From the NCBI GenBank assembly GCA_965262365.1, contig OZ253541.1, positions 372,001-436,000 on the forward strand: a stretch of DNA of 64,000 nt, given 5' to 3'. How positions within the stretch are numbered: the first letter of the stretch is position 1; each line of letters begins with the position of its first letter. This document shows positions 50,557-59,263 of this stretch, piece by piece. The stretch is from UBA6522 sp965262365. GTDB taxonomy: Bacteria; Pseudomonadota; Gammaproteobacteria; Steroidobacterales; Rariloculaceae. The notes under the pieces are model-generated. The model had not been told where the DNA came from. It made no database searches and worked only from the letters and a program-made list of their open reading frames with translations. The position numbers were made by a program, and so were the translations under genes.

Positions 50557-52581
50557 CTAGCCCATGATGCTGCGGACGATGTCGCTCAGCAAATACTGCG
50601 GCCACGGTACTGCAAGGAGCCTGTCGAACAACAACCAGCAGAACGTCGTCATCCCTGTCGCCAGCAGCAAGCCGCGGACCAGGGTTTCACGTCCCTGGAA
50701 GCGCACGCACAACACGACGAATACGAAGATCGCGGCGAGCATGCCAATGAGCTTCGCAAGGACGACGTAGCCCACGCACCAGGCGAAAAACCCGGCGGCG
50801 CGGGTGAGGTAGGTTTTGATGTCCAATGCAGGTTCCCCGTCCGGCACCCGGGCGGCGGGGGCCAGCCCCTCCGGTTCAACCCCGGCCTCTGCGGCTGCCG
50901 GGCGCAGGAAGACTTCGTTGAAGATGCTGAGGACGGCGCAAGCCAGCGCCGTATAACCGACGGCGAGGGGGACGATCCTTGCCTCGACGTTCCACCGCGA
51001 GGCGATGGCGATGGAAACCGCGACGACTCCGGCGATCAACAGCGTAAAAAACGCCGACCGGGAGAACCGCGCCCGAAAGCGTGGCCCCGAAGCCTTGCCG
51101 ACCGCCGCGCGCAGGTTGCGTAGTAACGGTCTCATGAGTCCGATCAACGCCAGCGTGAAGAGCAGGATGACCAGCGGCCGAGTCATCCAGGCCCATTCGT
51201 ATCGGCCGACGGAGATGAACAGATACCGCTCGATGATGTCACCGAGGACCACGCCGAGAATGAGCGGCGGGCGGGGCCAGCCCTGCCGTTTCATGATCCA
51301 CCCGAATGCTCCGAATCCGAGCAGCACGTAAAGGTCTCCCCACTGCCGGGATCCCTGGAAAGCCCCCAGAAAGATGATGGCCAGGACCACCGGTAACAGC
51401 AGTCCCATGCGAATCGTGGCGACGCGAGCCAATTGGTTGCTGAACGCAAGGCACAACCCAGCTCCGAGCACGTTGGCCAGCGCGATGCTCCACACGATCG
51501 AGTAGGTGAGCTCCAGATTGTCCGTGAGCATCCTTGGTCCGGGCACCAGGCCGTGCATCATGAACGCTCCCAGCAGAATGGCCATGGACGCACTGCCGGG
51601 GACACCGAAGGCGAGCGTCGGCACGAGCGCGCCGCCTTCCTTCGCATTGTTGGAACTCTCCGACGCGATGACGCCGCGGATGTCGCCCTCACCGAATCGG
51701 CCGGTATCCTTCTCCGTCTTCAGCGCGTGGCCGTAGGCCAGCCAATCGATCACCGCGGCCCCGAGTCCCGGAACCGCGCCCAGGGCGGCGCCGAGCCAAC
51801 TGCAGCGCAGCACCAGCCACCAGTGGTGCAGCGCGTCGCGGATGCCCTGGAGCTGGCCCGACCGCGTATCGACGCCGGCATTCCCGCCGATGGTGCGCCG
51901 CGCGATGGCCAGGTCGGCGAGCTCCGGCAGAGCGAAAAGCCCCAGCGTGACAGGTACGAGCGGCAGCCCGTCCCACAGATAAAACGTACCGAAGGTCCAG
52001 CGCATGGTGCCGGTCTGGGGATCGGAGCCCACCATGGCGACCATCAGCCCGATTCCGGCGGCGACCATGCCTCGCAGGGGCGCCTTGCCGCTGAGGACCG
52101 TCACCATGGAAAGACCGAAGATGCAGATCGCCAGGAGCTCCGGTGAGCCCAGGTAGAGCATGACCGGCCGCAGGACGGGAATGCTGACGGCGAGCAGCAC
52201 GGCGCCCGCGACGCCGCCCAGAAGCGACGCGGTGTAGGCGGCGCCGAACGCCCGCCCGGCCTGACCCTGCTTCGCAAGCGGGTGCCCGTCGAGGATCGTC
52301 GCCGCCGACCCGGTCGTTCCCGGAATGCCGAACAACACCGCGGGCACCGTATCGGAGGTGGTGGTCACCGCACCCATGCCGATGAGAAAGGCGAACGCGG
52401 AGTAGGCGTCCATCTCGAACGTGAAGGGAATGAGGAGGGCGATACCGACGATCCCGCCCAGACCCGGAATCACGCCGATCGTCAGGCCCACCAATACACC
52501 CGCGCCCAGGGCCATGAGCCGGGAGGGATCGAGCATGATCCCGAGCGCGGTTGACGCGAGCTCGAGCGCGCTTGCCTCCAC
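50557..52581 (-). CDS. Fused TctA-TctB tripartite tricarboxylate transporter subunit
   Basis: A 674-residue protein. Residues 1-500 are a TctA subunit with GVLVGLTIGVIPGLGGIVGI, AVLFGIPGTTGSAATILDGH and a second repeat LGAALGAVPGLGAAVIDWLA. The last 165 residues add four membrane segments equivalent to a separate TctB (compare 41,450). Such fusions occur in the family. It transports a carboxylate captured by the TctC encoded immediately before it. Gap to tctC is 95 bases. Appears intact. Confidence 0.9.
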   Translation of the reverse strand: MEASALELASTALGIMLDPSRLMALGAGVLVGLTIGVIPGLGGIVGIALLIPFTFEMDAYSAFAFLIGMGAVTTTSDTVPAVLFGIPGTTGSAATILDGHPLAKQGQAGRAFGAAYTASLLGGVAGAVLLAVSIPVLRPVMLYLGSPELLAICIFGLSMVTVLSGKAPLRGMVAAGIGLMVAMVGSDPQTGTMRWTFGTFYLWDGLPLVPVTLGLFALPELADLAIARRTIGGNAGVDTRSGQLQGIRDALHHWWLVLRCSWLGAALGAVPGLGAAVIDWLAYGHALKTEKDTGRFGEGDIRGVIASESSNNAKEGGALVPTLAFGVPGSASMAILLGAFMMHGLVPGPRMLTDNLELTYSIVWSIALANVLGAGLCLAFSNQLARVATIRMGLLLPVVLAIIFLGAFQGSRQWGDLYVLLGFGAFGWIMKRQGWPRPPLILGVVLGDIIERYLFISVGRYEWAWMTRPLVILLFTLALIGLMRPLLRNLRAAVGKASGPRFRARFSRSAFFTLLIAGVVAVSIAIASRWNVEARIVPLAVGYTALACAVLSIFNEVFLRPAAAEAGVEPEGLAPAARVPDGEPALDIKTYLTRAAGFFAWCVGYVVLAKLIGMLAAIFVFVVLCVRFQGRETLVRGLLLATGMTTFCWLLFDRLLAVPWPQYLLSDIVRSIMG

Positions 52582-52676
52582 CTGATCTCCTTAGGAGTTG
52601 ACGCACCCCGGCGTTACGGGACGCGCTGCACTCCGCCAGCAGCCAGTGGCAAAAGTCCGGCTGCTGGAATTCGGGC

Positions 52677-53798
52677 TCATCGGCCGCTGTTGAGATTCAG
52701 CCGATCCGTTTTGGTGATCGCGTCCGCGGCAAGCTGCACGGCGCTGTCCGATGCACCGTAGATTCGGTTGATGAGGGCGTCGACCTCCTCTCCGCTGACG
52801 GGATTGAGTTCGAGTTGCAGGCGTTCGGCATCCGCGCGGAACTCCAGATCGCGAGTCGTCGAATCGAATGCGCGGCGCAGCGCCTCGTGGCGTTCTGCGG
52901 GGATATCCGGCGGGGCAAGGTAAGGCCGGCCCATGACCTGGCGTGCGAAGATCAGCTCCATGGCCATCAATTCATCCTCGCTGTCGGCGAATTCGGTGAT
53001 GAGCGGAACGTCCGGAAGATCCGGATGCTTCTGGAGCGCCAGTTGCGCAAGGATGTTGATCCTGCCCTCGGCCAGCCATTCGGGGCGCCTCGAGAGCACG
53101 GTCGACCACGACCAGCCGCAGCGGCCGTCCACTTCGCCCCGCTCCATGGCCAGCAGGATATCGTTGCCTCCCGGGTAGCCCGAAATCAGCCTGATGTTCG
53201 CCTCCAGGAGATTGGCGATAACTGTCGGAAAGACATCCGTGTCGGAGCCCGAACCCGTGCCGCCGACGATCAACTGCCGGGTCTGCAGGTCCTGCATGGT
53301 CCTGACGTCGGAAGAGTGCCAGGAAACGCAGACGCTGACCTCGTTGTTCAGGCTTCCGATCCACGAGAACCGGCTGGCGTCGAAGCGCGTGCCCTCGCCG
53401 GATAACAGCGGTTCCATCGCCATGCCGCGGGCGAACGTACCGATGACGCTGCCGTCCTTCGGGGCGACGTTGTAGAGAAAGTTCGCAAGCGCCAGGCTGC
53501 CCGCGCCCGGCATGTTCTGCGGCACGACCGTCGGGTTGCCGGGAATGTGTTTGCCGAGATGCCGGGCAAGAAGCCGCGCGTAGGTATCGTAGCCGCCCCC
53601 CGCGGTGTAGCCGATGAGCAGACGCACCTGCCGGCCATCGTAAAAGTCGGAGACCTCATCCGCCCGAAGGGGCAGGGGCGCCGCAAGCGCCGCCACCAGG
53701 AAAGCGGCCGCCGTGCCGACGATCGAAACCCTGGAGCGATCACTCCCGCGCCGCAGCGACCTGGCCGCGAAAGTAACGGTTTTCAGCAGGGATCCCAT
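52677..53798 (-). CDS. TctC periplasmic substrate-binding protein
   Basis: A 373-residue protein with a twin-Arg-like basic lead and hydrophobic segment (IVGTAAAFLVAALAAPLPLR) ahead of the mature domain. The TctC signatures LLIGYTAGGGYDTYARLLAR and NMPGAGSLALANFLY are present. A later SGYPGGNDILLAMERGEVDG segment lines the binding cleft. A start at 53798 has AGGA about 12 bases upstream and opens the signal lead. It pairs with the fused TctA-TctB downstream. Ligand unknown. Confidence 0.86.
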   Translation of the reverse strand: MGSLLKTVTFAARSLRRGSDRSRVSIVGTAAAFLVAALAAPLPLRADEVSDFYDGRQVRLLIGYTAGGGYDTYARLLARHLGKHIPGNPTVVPQNMPGAGSLALANFLYNVAPKDGSVIGTFARGMAMEPLLSGEGTRFDASRFSWIGSLNNEVSVCVSWHSSDVRTMQDLQTRQLIVGGTGSGSDTDVFPTVIANLLEANIRLISGYPGGNDILLAMERGEVDGRCGWSWSTVLSRRPEWLAEGRINILAQLALQKHPDLPDVPLITEFADSEDELMAMELIFARQVMGRPYLAPPDIPAERHEALRRAFDSTTRDLEFRADAERLQLELNPVSGEEVDALINRIYGASDSAVQLAADAITKTDRLNLNSGR

Positions 53799-53833
53799 GG
53801 AGATTATCCTGCGTCGTCGACCGCCGGCGGTTT

Positions 53834-54367
53834 TCAAAGCGAACTCGGCGGGACGTAGTTCTCCTGCCCCGGCGCCGGCTCCGTCGGCGGATATTCGACC
53901 ATTTTCTGAAAGATCAGATGCATGAACAGAAACAGCGGCTTGGCCTTCATGATCAGCACGATCGTCTCCTCATCGGGGTCGTCGGAAAAATGCTGATGAA
54001 CGCAGCAATTCTCCACGATCATCGCGTCGCCCGCCTCCCAGTCCAGCCGTTCGCCATCGTGCACGTCGTGCCCCTTGCCCTTGAGCACGAAGAACACGGC
54101 GCTGTTCATGTGGCCGTGTTTCTGACCGCGTCCCCCGGGGGCGAATACGTCCACGTGCGACTCGATGGACTGTGCGATTTTTACGGAGTGGGGGTTGATG
54201 ACGCTCTTGTGGAAATTCTGCGGTCCGCCCCTCCACTGCCTGTCCCGGATCTTGTACACGCGCGGCTGAGAGAACAACTCGTGCATGAGGGCGCCGTAGG
54301 TACCTTCGAGGGCGCGCACGAACGTCCGTTTTCTGCTCCAGCGCTCCCAGACGACTCCCTCTGCCAT
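53834..54367 (-). CDS. Single-domain cupin protein (paralogue A)
   Basis: A 177-residue cupin. The first cupin motif has His84 and His86 (QKHGHMNSAVFFVLKGKG), but the usual Glu is replaced by hydrophobic residues. The second motif supplies His124 and His126 (CCVHQHF). Four His could bind a divalent metal. No signal peptide, so cytoplasmic. It is a near-copy of the protein at 57,114, and the last 80 residues are almost identical. It is the first gene of a leftward run with tctC and tctA-tctB. The reaction is unknown; cupins of this kind include dioxygenases and isomerases. Confidence 0.8.
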   Translation of the reverse strand: MAEGVVWERWSRKRTFVRALEGTYGALMHELFSQPRVYKIRDRQWRGGPQNFHKSVINPHSVKIAQSIESHVDVFAPGGRGQKHGHMNSAVFFVLKGKGHDVHDGERLDWEAGDAMIVENCCVHQHFSDDPDEETIVLIMKAKPLFLFMHLIFQKMVEYPPTEPAPGQENYVPPSSL

Positions 54368-54446
54368 GGCTGCACTCCCGGCGGCCTCACCTCAAGGCGG
54401 CGATGATATCATCCCCGCCTGCCATGCCAATCCAACGGAGTAAACG

Positions 54447-54842
54447 ATGTGCGGCGACATTGAAACCGATGAATCCCTAGCGGAAGAATTCTACGCCCGA
54501 TTCGTGGAGCATACGCGTTTTTTTCTCGCCGAGTTGGAGGCGGAGAACGTCGGCGAAGAGGTGGTCGACCTCCATGTTCACCTGGATTCCCTGTTTCGCA
54601 AAACATTGACCGCCGCCACCCGATCGGACTCGGCGCCGTTGGAAGTCAGCGGCTATGAACGCCTCTGCATGGAGCCCCTGGTCTATGCCCGGCTGGCCGG
54701 ATTCATGGCTGCGCATCAACCGCTGGAGGACGATCCCCTGCGGCGGTTGATCGAAGCGCTGATGACCGGCTACGCGGAGGGAGAAGCGGTTACGTCGGAG
54801 CACGAATACGGCGGCTCGCACGGCCACCATCACACGCACTAA
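54447..54842 (+). CDS. Small acidic protein with a His-rich tail
   Basis: A 131-residue protein with no signal peptide. The N-terminal two-thirds are helical and acidic (MCGDIETDESLAEEFYARFV). The extreme C-terminus is GGSHGHHHTH, a metal-binding tail. No domain family recognised. It starts 79 bases from the divergent cupin gene, so the two may share a control region. Metal delivery or storage is a guess based on the tail. Confidence 0.65.
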   Translation: MCGDIETDESLAEEFYARFVEHTRFFLAELEAENVGEEVVDLHVHLDSLFRKTLTAATRSDSAPLEVSGYERLCMEPLVYARLAGFMAAHQPLEDDPLRRLIEALMTGYAEGEAVTSEHEYGGSHGHHHTH

Positions 54843-54895
54843 CCCCGGGGCCTGTTAACGCTATCCGAGATGGCCCTGCCGGTCTTGCCGCGGCG

Positions 54896-55984
54896 TCACT
54901 CGACCTCGGCTGGCAACGTCTCCCGATATTGCCTGTACCTGGCTTCGCTGATGTTCATGAACGTGCCCCATGGGCGGGGGTCCGTCGCATCCCAGTAGAG
55001 AGGGTCGCCCGGCAGGCGCTCGTTGAGAATGCCCCGTTCGTCCATGAAGACTTTGGTCGAGGGTCCGTTGGTGTCGGTACAGGAGTTGTAGAGCGGCCGA
55101 AGCTCCGGGCGCGTGTCGGTCTCAAGCTCGTAGGCGAGCTTCGAGTGCACGGGCCGCACGTAGACCTCCGCATCGTAGAATGTGATCTCTCCTTCGATGG
55201 TATCGTCCACGCGACGGTAGCGCTCCACGGTCTCAAGGTTATCGGTGAACTCGCCAAGACCGCCCTTCCATCCCCTGAGTTGATTGGTATGGACAACCAG
55301 TGTGTCGCCGTCCCAGAAGCCGATGGACTCCCCGTGCCACTTCGGGTACTGAAAGTCCGGGGCCGTGTGACCGCTGTCGTCGGTGTAGATCCAGCGGACG
55401 TAGTTTCTGTTGTTGCCCGCGCCCAGTATCCAGACCCTCTCCGGCGTGGCGATGAACTCCTCGGAATCCCTGACCGCGGTCACGAAGCCGCCGGGGAAGC
55501 AGAACGCATTCGGGCCCCAACTGCGCCGCTCCGCGAGGGCGCTCATGTCCTGAACGAAATACTCCTGATATTGCGGCGTCAGCATCGGCACGACCGAACT
55601 CGCCGGATTCGGCCCGCCGATCAATCGATCGCCCCCGCCCACAAAGCGGCCGCGCCAGTCGGGAACCGTCAGCCGCGTATGCTGAGTGCCGCCGTCGGCC
55701 TCCTCCAGCCATGCCTGGTAGTGCTCCCACGCGCTCGTGTAGGGATACGGGCTCGCGAGGTCCAGGGCGCCCACCACACCGGTACCTTCCAAGCCGTAGA
55801 TGGCGGCGCGGTCCATGTTCTGCATCTCAGGGACGGTGTTGTTGTGGTAGTACGCCGGATCGGCCCAAAGCTCGCGGTCCTGGCGAAAGTCATCCGTCGT
55901 GAATATGGTTTGCGCGGCGACCGGCAACGGAGCGCCGGTTAGCAGCACGGCGATCATGCCCGTAATCGTCTGGGTTGCGTTCAT
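54896..55984 (-). CDS. Exported DUF6152-partner protein
   Basis: A 362-residue exported protein (signal MNATQTITGMIAVLLTGAPL, cleavage near AAQT). The mature part carries WHGESIGFWDGDTLVVHTNQ and ERYRRVDDTIEGEITFYDAE. These match the partner domain seen fused to DUF6152 at 33,489 and separate at 38,564. It is longer than the 240-residue paralogue and has extra N-terminal sequence. GGGGG before 55984 supports that start over one at 56035. Its start is 47 bases after the DUF6152 gene, with which it forms a unit. Confidence 0.78.
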   Translation of the reverse strand: MNATQTITGMIAVLLTGAPLPVAAQTIFTTDDFRQDRELWADPAYYHNNTVPEMQNMDRAAIYGLEGTGVVGALDLASPYPYTSAWEHYQAWLEEADGGTQHTRLTVPDWRGRFVGGGDRLIGGPNPASSVVPMLTPQYQEYFVQDMSALAERRSWGPNAFCFPGGFVTAVRDSEEFIATPERVWILGAGNNRNYVRWIYTDDSGHTAPDFQYPKWHGESIGFWDGDTLVVHTNQLRGWKGGLGEFTDNLETVERYRRVDDTIEGEITFYDAEVYVRPVHSKLAYELETDTRPELRPLYNSCTDTNGPSTKVFMDERGILNERLPGDPLYWDATDPRPWGTFMNISEARYRQYRETLPAEVE

Positions 55985-56031
55985 CTTGTTTCCCCCCGGA
56001 TTCTTCCGGACCCGCTGTCCGCACGCCCGGT

Positions 56032-56403
56032 TCATTCGTAGAATTTCCCGTCGGCGGCGATGACCGTGATGTAGTTGCCGCCCGGGCGACCATCCTTCAA
56101 CGGCCAGACGTCGATCGTGATCTCGTCGCCCGGCTGGAACGTCGTATACCCGATGCCACGCCGGATCATGTTCGGGATATTGGACATTTCGACCCAGTAA
56201 TTCACCGTCTCGCCGTTCTCGTCCTCCACATCGACAAACAGAAAAACGTGTGGATTGCGGAAGGAAAACTTCGTCACCGAACCGGTGAGGGTCACTTCCC
56301 GTTCGTGATCGAACATCGAATGCGAGTGGTGCGACGATGCCGGGACGGAAACTCCGACTGCCATCGCACCTGCCAATAGCGCGGCCCGACTTTGCCCTTT
56401 CAT
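56032..56403 (-). CDS. DUF6152 family exported protein
   Basis: A 123-residue protein with a signal peptide (MKGQSRAALLAGAMAVGVSV) and mature start SHHSHSMFDHEREVTLTGSV. The FRNPHVFLFV motif corresponds to NPHxW in the others. AAGGAGGAG lies just upstream of the ATG. Four copies in 24 kb suggest importance, but the family has no assigned biochemical role. Followed by its partner-type gene. Confidence 0.85.
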   Translation of the reverse strand: MKGQSRAALLAGAMAVGVSVPASSHHSHSMFDHEREVTLTGSVTKFSFRNPHVFLFVDVEDENGETVNYWVEMSNIPNMIRRGIGYTTFQPGDEITIDVWPLKDGRPGGNYITVIAADGKFYE

Positions 56404-56487
56404 GATCTCCTCCTTCCCGTTCCCCGAGAATGCCGAACCCGCTCCTTATCCAGATATATCCTCAACGCAAGACCACAGGCATCCACC

Positions 56488-57078
56488 TCAATCGGCTGGT
56501 GGGACCCAAAGGTCTTCAAAGCCCTCCGCCGGCTCCAACTGGTCGAACCAGTGGAAGCCCATCGGCTTCAACATCCGGTTGTTGATCACCACGACCCGCG
56601 CTTCGTTCTTCGGCTCGACGTTGAATCGTTTGTGCGCACAGTACGGCGGAATATAGATGTAGTCTCCGGGTCCCCACTCGAATTTCCTGGGGGTAGTGTC
56701 CCACTCCCAGATGAATTCGTCCTCACACTTGAAGCTCACATCGTAGTGCAGATCGTACCCCCTGCCTTCGATGACGAATGCGACTTCCTCGGAAAGATGG
56801 CGGCTGGTGCCGGTAGCGCCAATTGCCGGTATGAACTGCATGTAGACATCGATACAGCATTCGGTGGTGTTCATGCCTTCGTTGACGATGTGCTTGATGA
56901 GCCCGTCGGCGGTTCGCTCCATGGGCATGTCCTGCGATTTCACGACCCTGGTACGCTTGCGGTACTCCCTGCGGAACTCTCGCGACGCCTCGAGGGCTTG
57001 CGCATAGAAATCGGCGCTGACGCCGCTGCGAGCACGCCGGCGCTCGATTTCACTGACGAAAGAAGCCTTGTTATCCAT
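56488..57078 (-). CDS. Cupin protein
   Basis: A 196-residue cupin. The metal site is of the HxSEE type: SRHLSEEVAFVIEGRGYDLH, with the second motif EWGPGDYIYIPPYCAHKRFN. A helical N-terminal arm (about 1-55) has many Arg. It lies 36 bases after the paralogue B cupin on the same strand, so the two are probably co-transcribed. Complete; a small dioxygenase or isomerase role is plausible. Confidence 0.82.
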   Translation of the reverse strand: MDNKASFVSEIERRRARSGVSADFYAQALEASREFRREYRKRTRVVKSQDMPMERTADGLIKHIVNEGMNTTECCIDVYMQFIPAIGATGTSRHLSEEVAFVIEGRGYDLHYDVSFKCEDEFIWEWDTTPRKFEWGPGDYIYIPPYCAHKRFNVEPKNEARVVVINNRMLKPMGFHWFDQLEPAEGFEDLWVPPAD

Positions 57079-57113
57079 TCAATTCTTCCTGTGCGCTTGA
57101 CCGCCGCCGGCTC

Positions 57114-57668
57114 TCAAAGAGAATTCGGCGGGACGTAGTTTTCCTGCCCGCGCGCCGGCTCCGTCGGCGGATATTCGACCACTTGCTGAAAGATCAGGTG
57201 CATGAACAGAAACAGCGGTTTCGCCTTCATGATCAGCACGATCGTCTCCTCGTCCGGGTCATCGGAAAAATGCTGATGAACGCAGCAATTTTCCACGATC
57301 ATCGCGTCGCCTGCCTCCCAATCCAGCCGTTCGCCGTCGTGCACGTCGTGTCCCTTGCCCTTGAGCACGAAGAAAACGGCGCTGTTCATGTGGCCGTGTT
57401 TCTGGCCGTGCCCTCCAGGGGCGAAAACGTCGATGTGCGATTCGATGGATTGCGCGACTTTCACGGCCTGGGGGTTGATGACTTTCTTGCCGAAGTTCTG
57501 CGGTCCGCCCTTCCATTGCATGTTTCGCGTCGAGTATACCCGCGGCTGGGAGAACAACTCGTGCATGAGCGCGCCGTAGGTGCCTTCAAGGGCACGCACG
57601 AATGTCCGCTTCCTGGTCCAGCGCTCCCAGACGACTTCGTTTGGCTTATCGGCGCCTGGAGCTGCCAT
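57114..57668 (-). CDS. Single-domain cupin protein (paralogue B)
   Basis: A 184-residue paralogue of the cupin at 53,834. Identity is strong across the whole length and nearly total from the HGHMNSAVFF motif to the end, with matching bases beyond the stop. It has the same four His and the same loss of the usual metal-binding Glu. Its neighbour at 56,488 carries the more usual metal site, so the two may form a functional pair or hetero-oligomer. No signal peptide. Confidence 0.82.
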   Translation of the reverse strand: MAAPGADKPNEVVWERWTRKRTFVRALEGTYGALMHELFSQPRVYSTRNMQWKGGPQNFGKKVINPQAVKVAQSIESHIDVFAPGGHGQKHGHMNSAVFFVLKGKGHDVHDGERLDWEAGDAMIVENCCVHQHFSDDPDEETIVLIMKAKPLFLFMHLIFQQVVEYPPTEPARGQENYVPPNSL

Positions 57669-57757
57669 CTAGGATTGCATCTTCGGTCGATCAGCCGTCT
57701 TCGGCGGGGCGGTTTTCCGCCCAATCCGCGGGACTCTTGCCGCGGGCTGCCTGAACG

Positions 57758-58459
57758 TCATGAGAGCAGGCCGAACTTTGCCAGGTAGTAGTTCCAGCAT
57801 TTCTCGAACAGGCCGCGTTTCTCCAGTCCGCGCTGAAACACGCGAATCTCGTCATCGGAAAACACGTACGGCTCACCCAGCGCGGCCGCCTGGACCTGGC
57901 GCTCCGCATTGAGTTCAAGATAGATAGCCAGCACCGTCGCTTCGAGAACATCCGTGCCCACTACCACGGAGCCGTGGGCACGCAGCAGCGCGGCCCGGCC
58001 ACCACCCAGCACCTCGGCGACGGTCTTGCCGATTTCGGCGTTGTTGATCGACAACGGGGTGGAAAACACGGGTACTTCACCGAGCAGCGCGCCCTGCGCC
58101 ATCGTGATCCGGTAGGCGTGTCCGGCGCTGGACAGCAGCGTCGACCAGTGCGGGTGACAGTGAACCACGGCCCGAACGTCCGGTCGTGCCCGATAGACCG
58201 CAAGGTGCAACGGCAGCTCCGCCGGTGGGCGCGGGGCGCCTGCGGCGACCTCCCCGTTGGTGTCGGTAATGACGAAGTCCTCCGGGCCGATGGCGCTTCT
58301 CACCGAACTCCCGGTATTGATCAGGATACGCTCATCGTCGAGCCGGGAACTGAAATGGCCGTTGAAGTCGACGATTCCCAGGCGCTCCAGGATGGAAATT
58401 CCCCGGATCAGTTCCCGTCGGAGCACCGCCTCGTGGTTATCGGCAGCGCATCGATTCAC
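57758..58459 (-). CDS. Class II aldolase/adducin family protein
   Basis: A 233-residue metal-dependent aldolase. The zinc site is built from VVHCHPHWS (His100, His102) and a later His in AHGSVVVG, and the catalytic Glu81 lies in PAELPLHLAVY. Class II aldolases of this size cleave or epimerise sugar or hydroxy-acid phosphates, or decarboxylate aromatic hydroxyacids. The GTG start at 58459 has GGGGAG upstream and overlaps the stop of the transporter gene by four bases (GTGA), indicating translational coupling. Substrate unknown. Confidence 0.86.
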   Translation of the reverse strand: MNRCAADNHEAVLRRELIRGISILERLGIVDFNGHFSSRLDDERILINTGSSVRSAIGPEDFVITDTNGEVAAGAPRPPAELPLHLAVYRARPDVRAVVHCHPHWSTLLSSAGHAYRITMAQGALLGEVPVFSTPLSINNAEIGKTVAEVLGGGRAALLRAHGSVVVGTDVLEATVLAIYLELNAERQVQAAALGEPYVFSDDEIRVFQRGLEKRGLFEKCWNYYLAKFGLLS

Positions 58460-59166
58460 AGGATTTCTCCCCAGCCTGCAGCAAAGAGTCGCGTACCGAT
58501 GATCACGGCCGCGCAACCGATGGATGCGGTGGCAGTCAGATGAAACCACCGTGCGCCGCGCTCCACCAGCCGCAGGGGATAGGACGCGACGAAGGACAGT
58601 GCGGCCATGCCGGCGATCGAACCCACGCCGAAGGCCAGCACGTAGCCGAGTGCATTCAGCAGGGAGTCGGCGGCGGCCGCGAGCACCAGCAGGCCCGCCG
58701 AGCCGGCCGCTCCGTGCATCATGCCGACCGCGAGCGCGCGCCCGAGGCCCAGGTCACGGTGTTCGTGGCGATGGGCGCTTTGGGCGTGCGGCATGCCATC
58801 GTCAACATGGCTATGGGCGTGCACATGGCGCACACCCCCAGCGTGCTCGTGGACGTGAATATGCGGTCGGTTGCGCCAGAGCGAGTGCAGAACATTGCCC
58901 CCGAGGAGCATGAGCATCGCGCCGACCGCGGCTTCCAGCGCGACTTCCATGGCGGGTGAAATGCTCTCCCCGAACATCAGCAGGACACCGCAGATCGACA
59001 ACAACGCCGCCGTGTGTCCGAGGCCCCAGACGCTGCCGCGGCGCACGAGCGCCCCCCGGGAAGTGCGGCCGGCGCTCATCGCCGCCACGGCGGCAAGGTG
59101 ATCGGCCTCCAATGCATGCTGCATGCCCACCAGGCAGCCGAGTAACACCAGCGTGTAGTACTCCAT
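58456..59166 (-). CDS. Nickel/cobalt transporter-like membrane protein with His-rich loop
   Basis: A 236-residue protein with six to seven membrane segments. GMQHALEADHLAAVAAMSAG is the helix-2 signature of NiCoT/UreH-type Ni/Co permeases. A cytoplasmic or periplasmic loop (about 100-135) is extremely His-rich (HIHVHEHAGGVRHVHAHSHV). The ATG at 59166 follows GGGAG and is preferred to 59181. It probably moves Ni or Co ions, which could supply the metal-dependent cupins or aldolase encoded around it. Coupled to the aldolase downstream. Confidence 0.8.
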   Translation of the reverse strand: MEYYTLVLLGCLVGMQHALEADHLAAVAAMSAGRTSRGALVRRGSVWGLGHTAALLSICGVLLMFGESISPAMEVALEAAVGAMLMLLGGNVLHSLWRNRPHIHVHEHAGGVRHVHAHSHVDDGMPHAQSAHRHEHRDLGLGRALAVGMMHGAAGSAGLLVLAAAADSLLNALGYVLAFGVGSIAGMAALSFVASYPLRLVERGARWFHLTATASIGCAAVIIGTRLFAAGWGEIL

Positions 59167-59263
59167 AGCACTCCCATCCATCGAGCGGCGCGATTATAAC
59201 CCACGCCGATGAAGTAAAATCCGCACGGGCCGCAGTGGCCCGCTCGCGAGGAACAACGGACAG

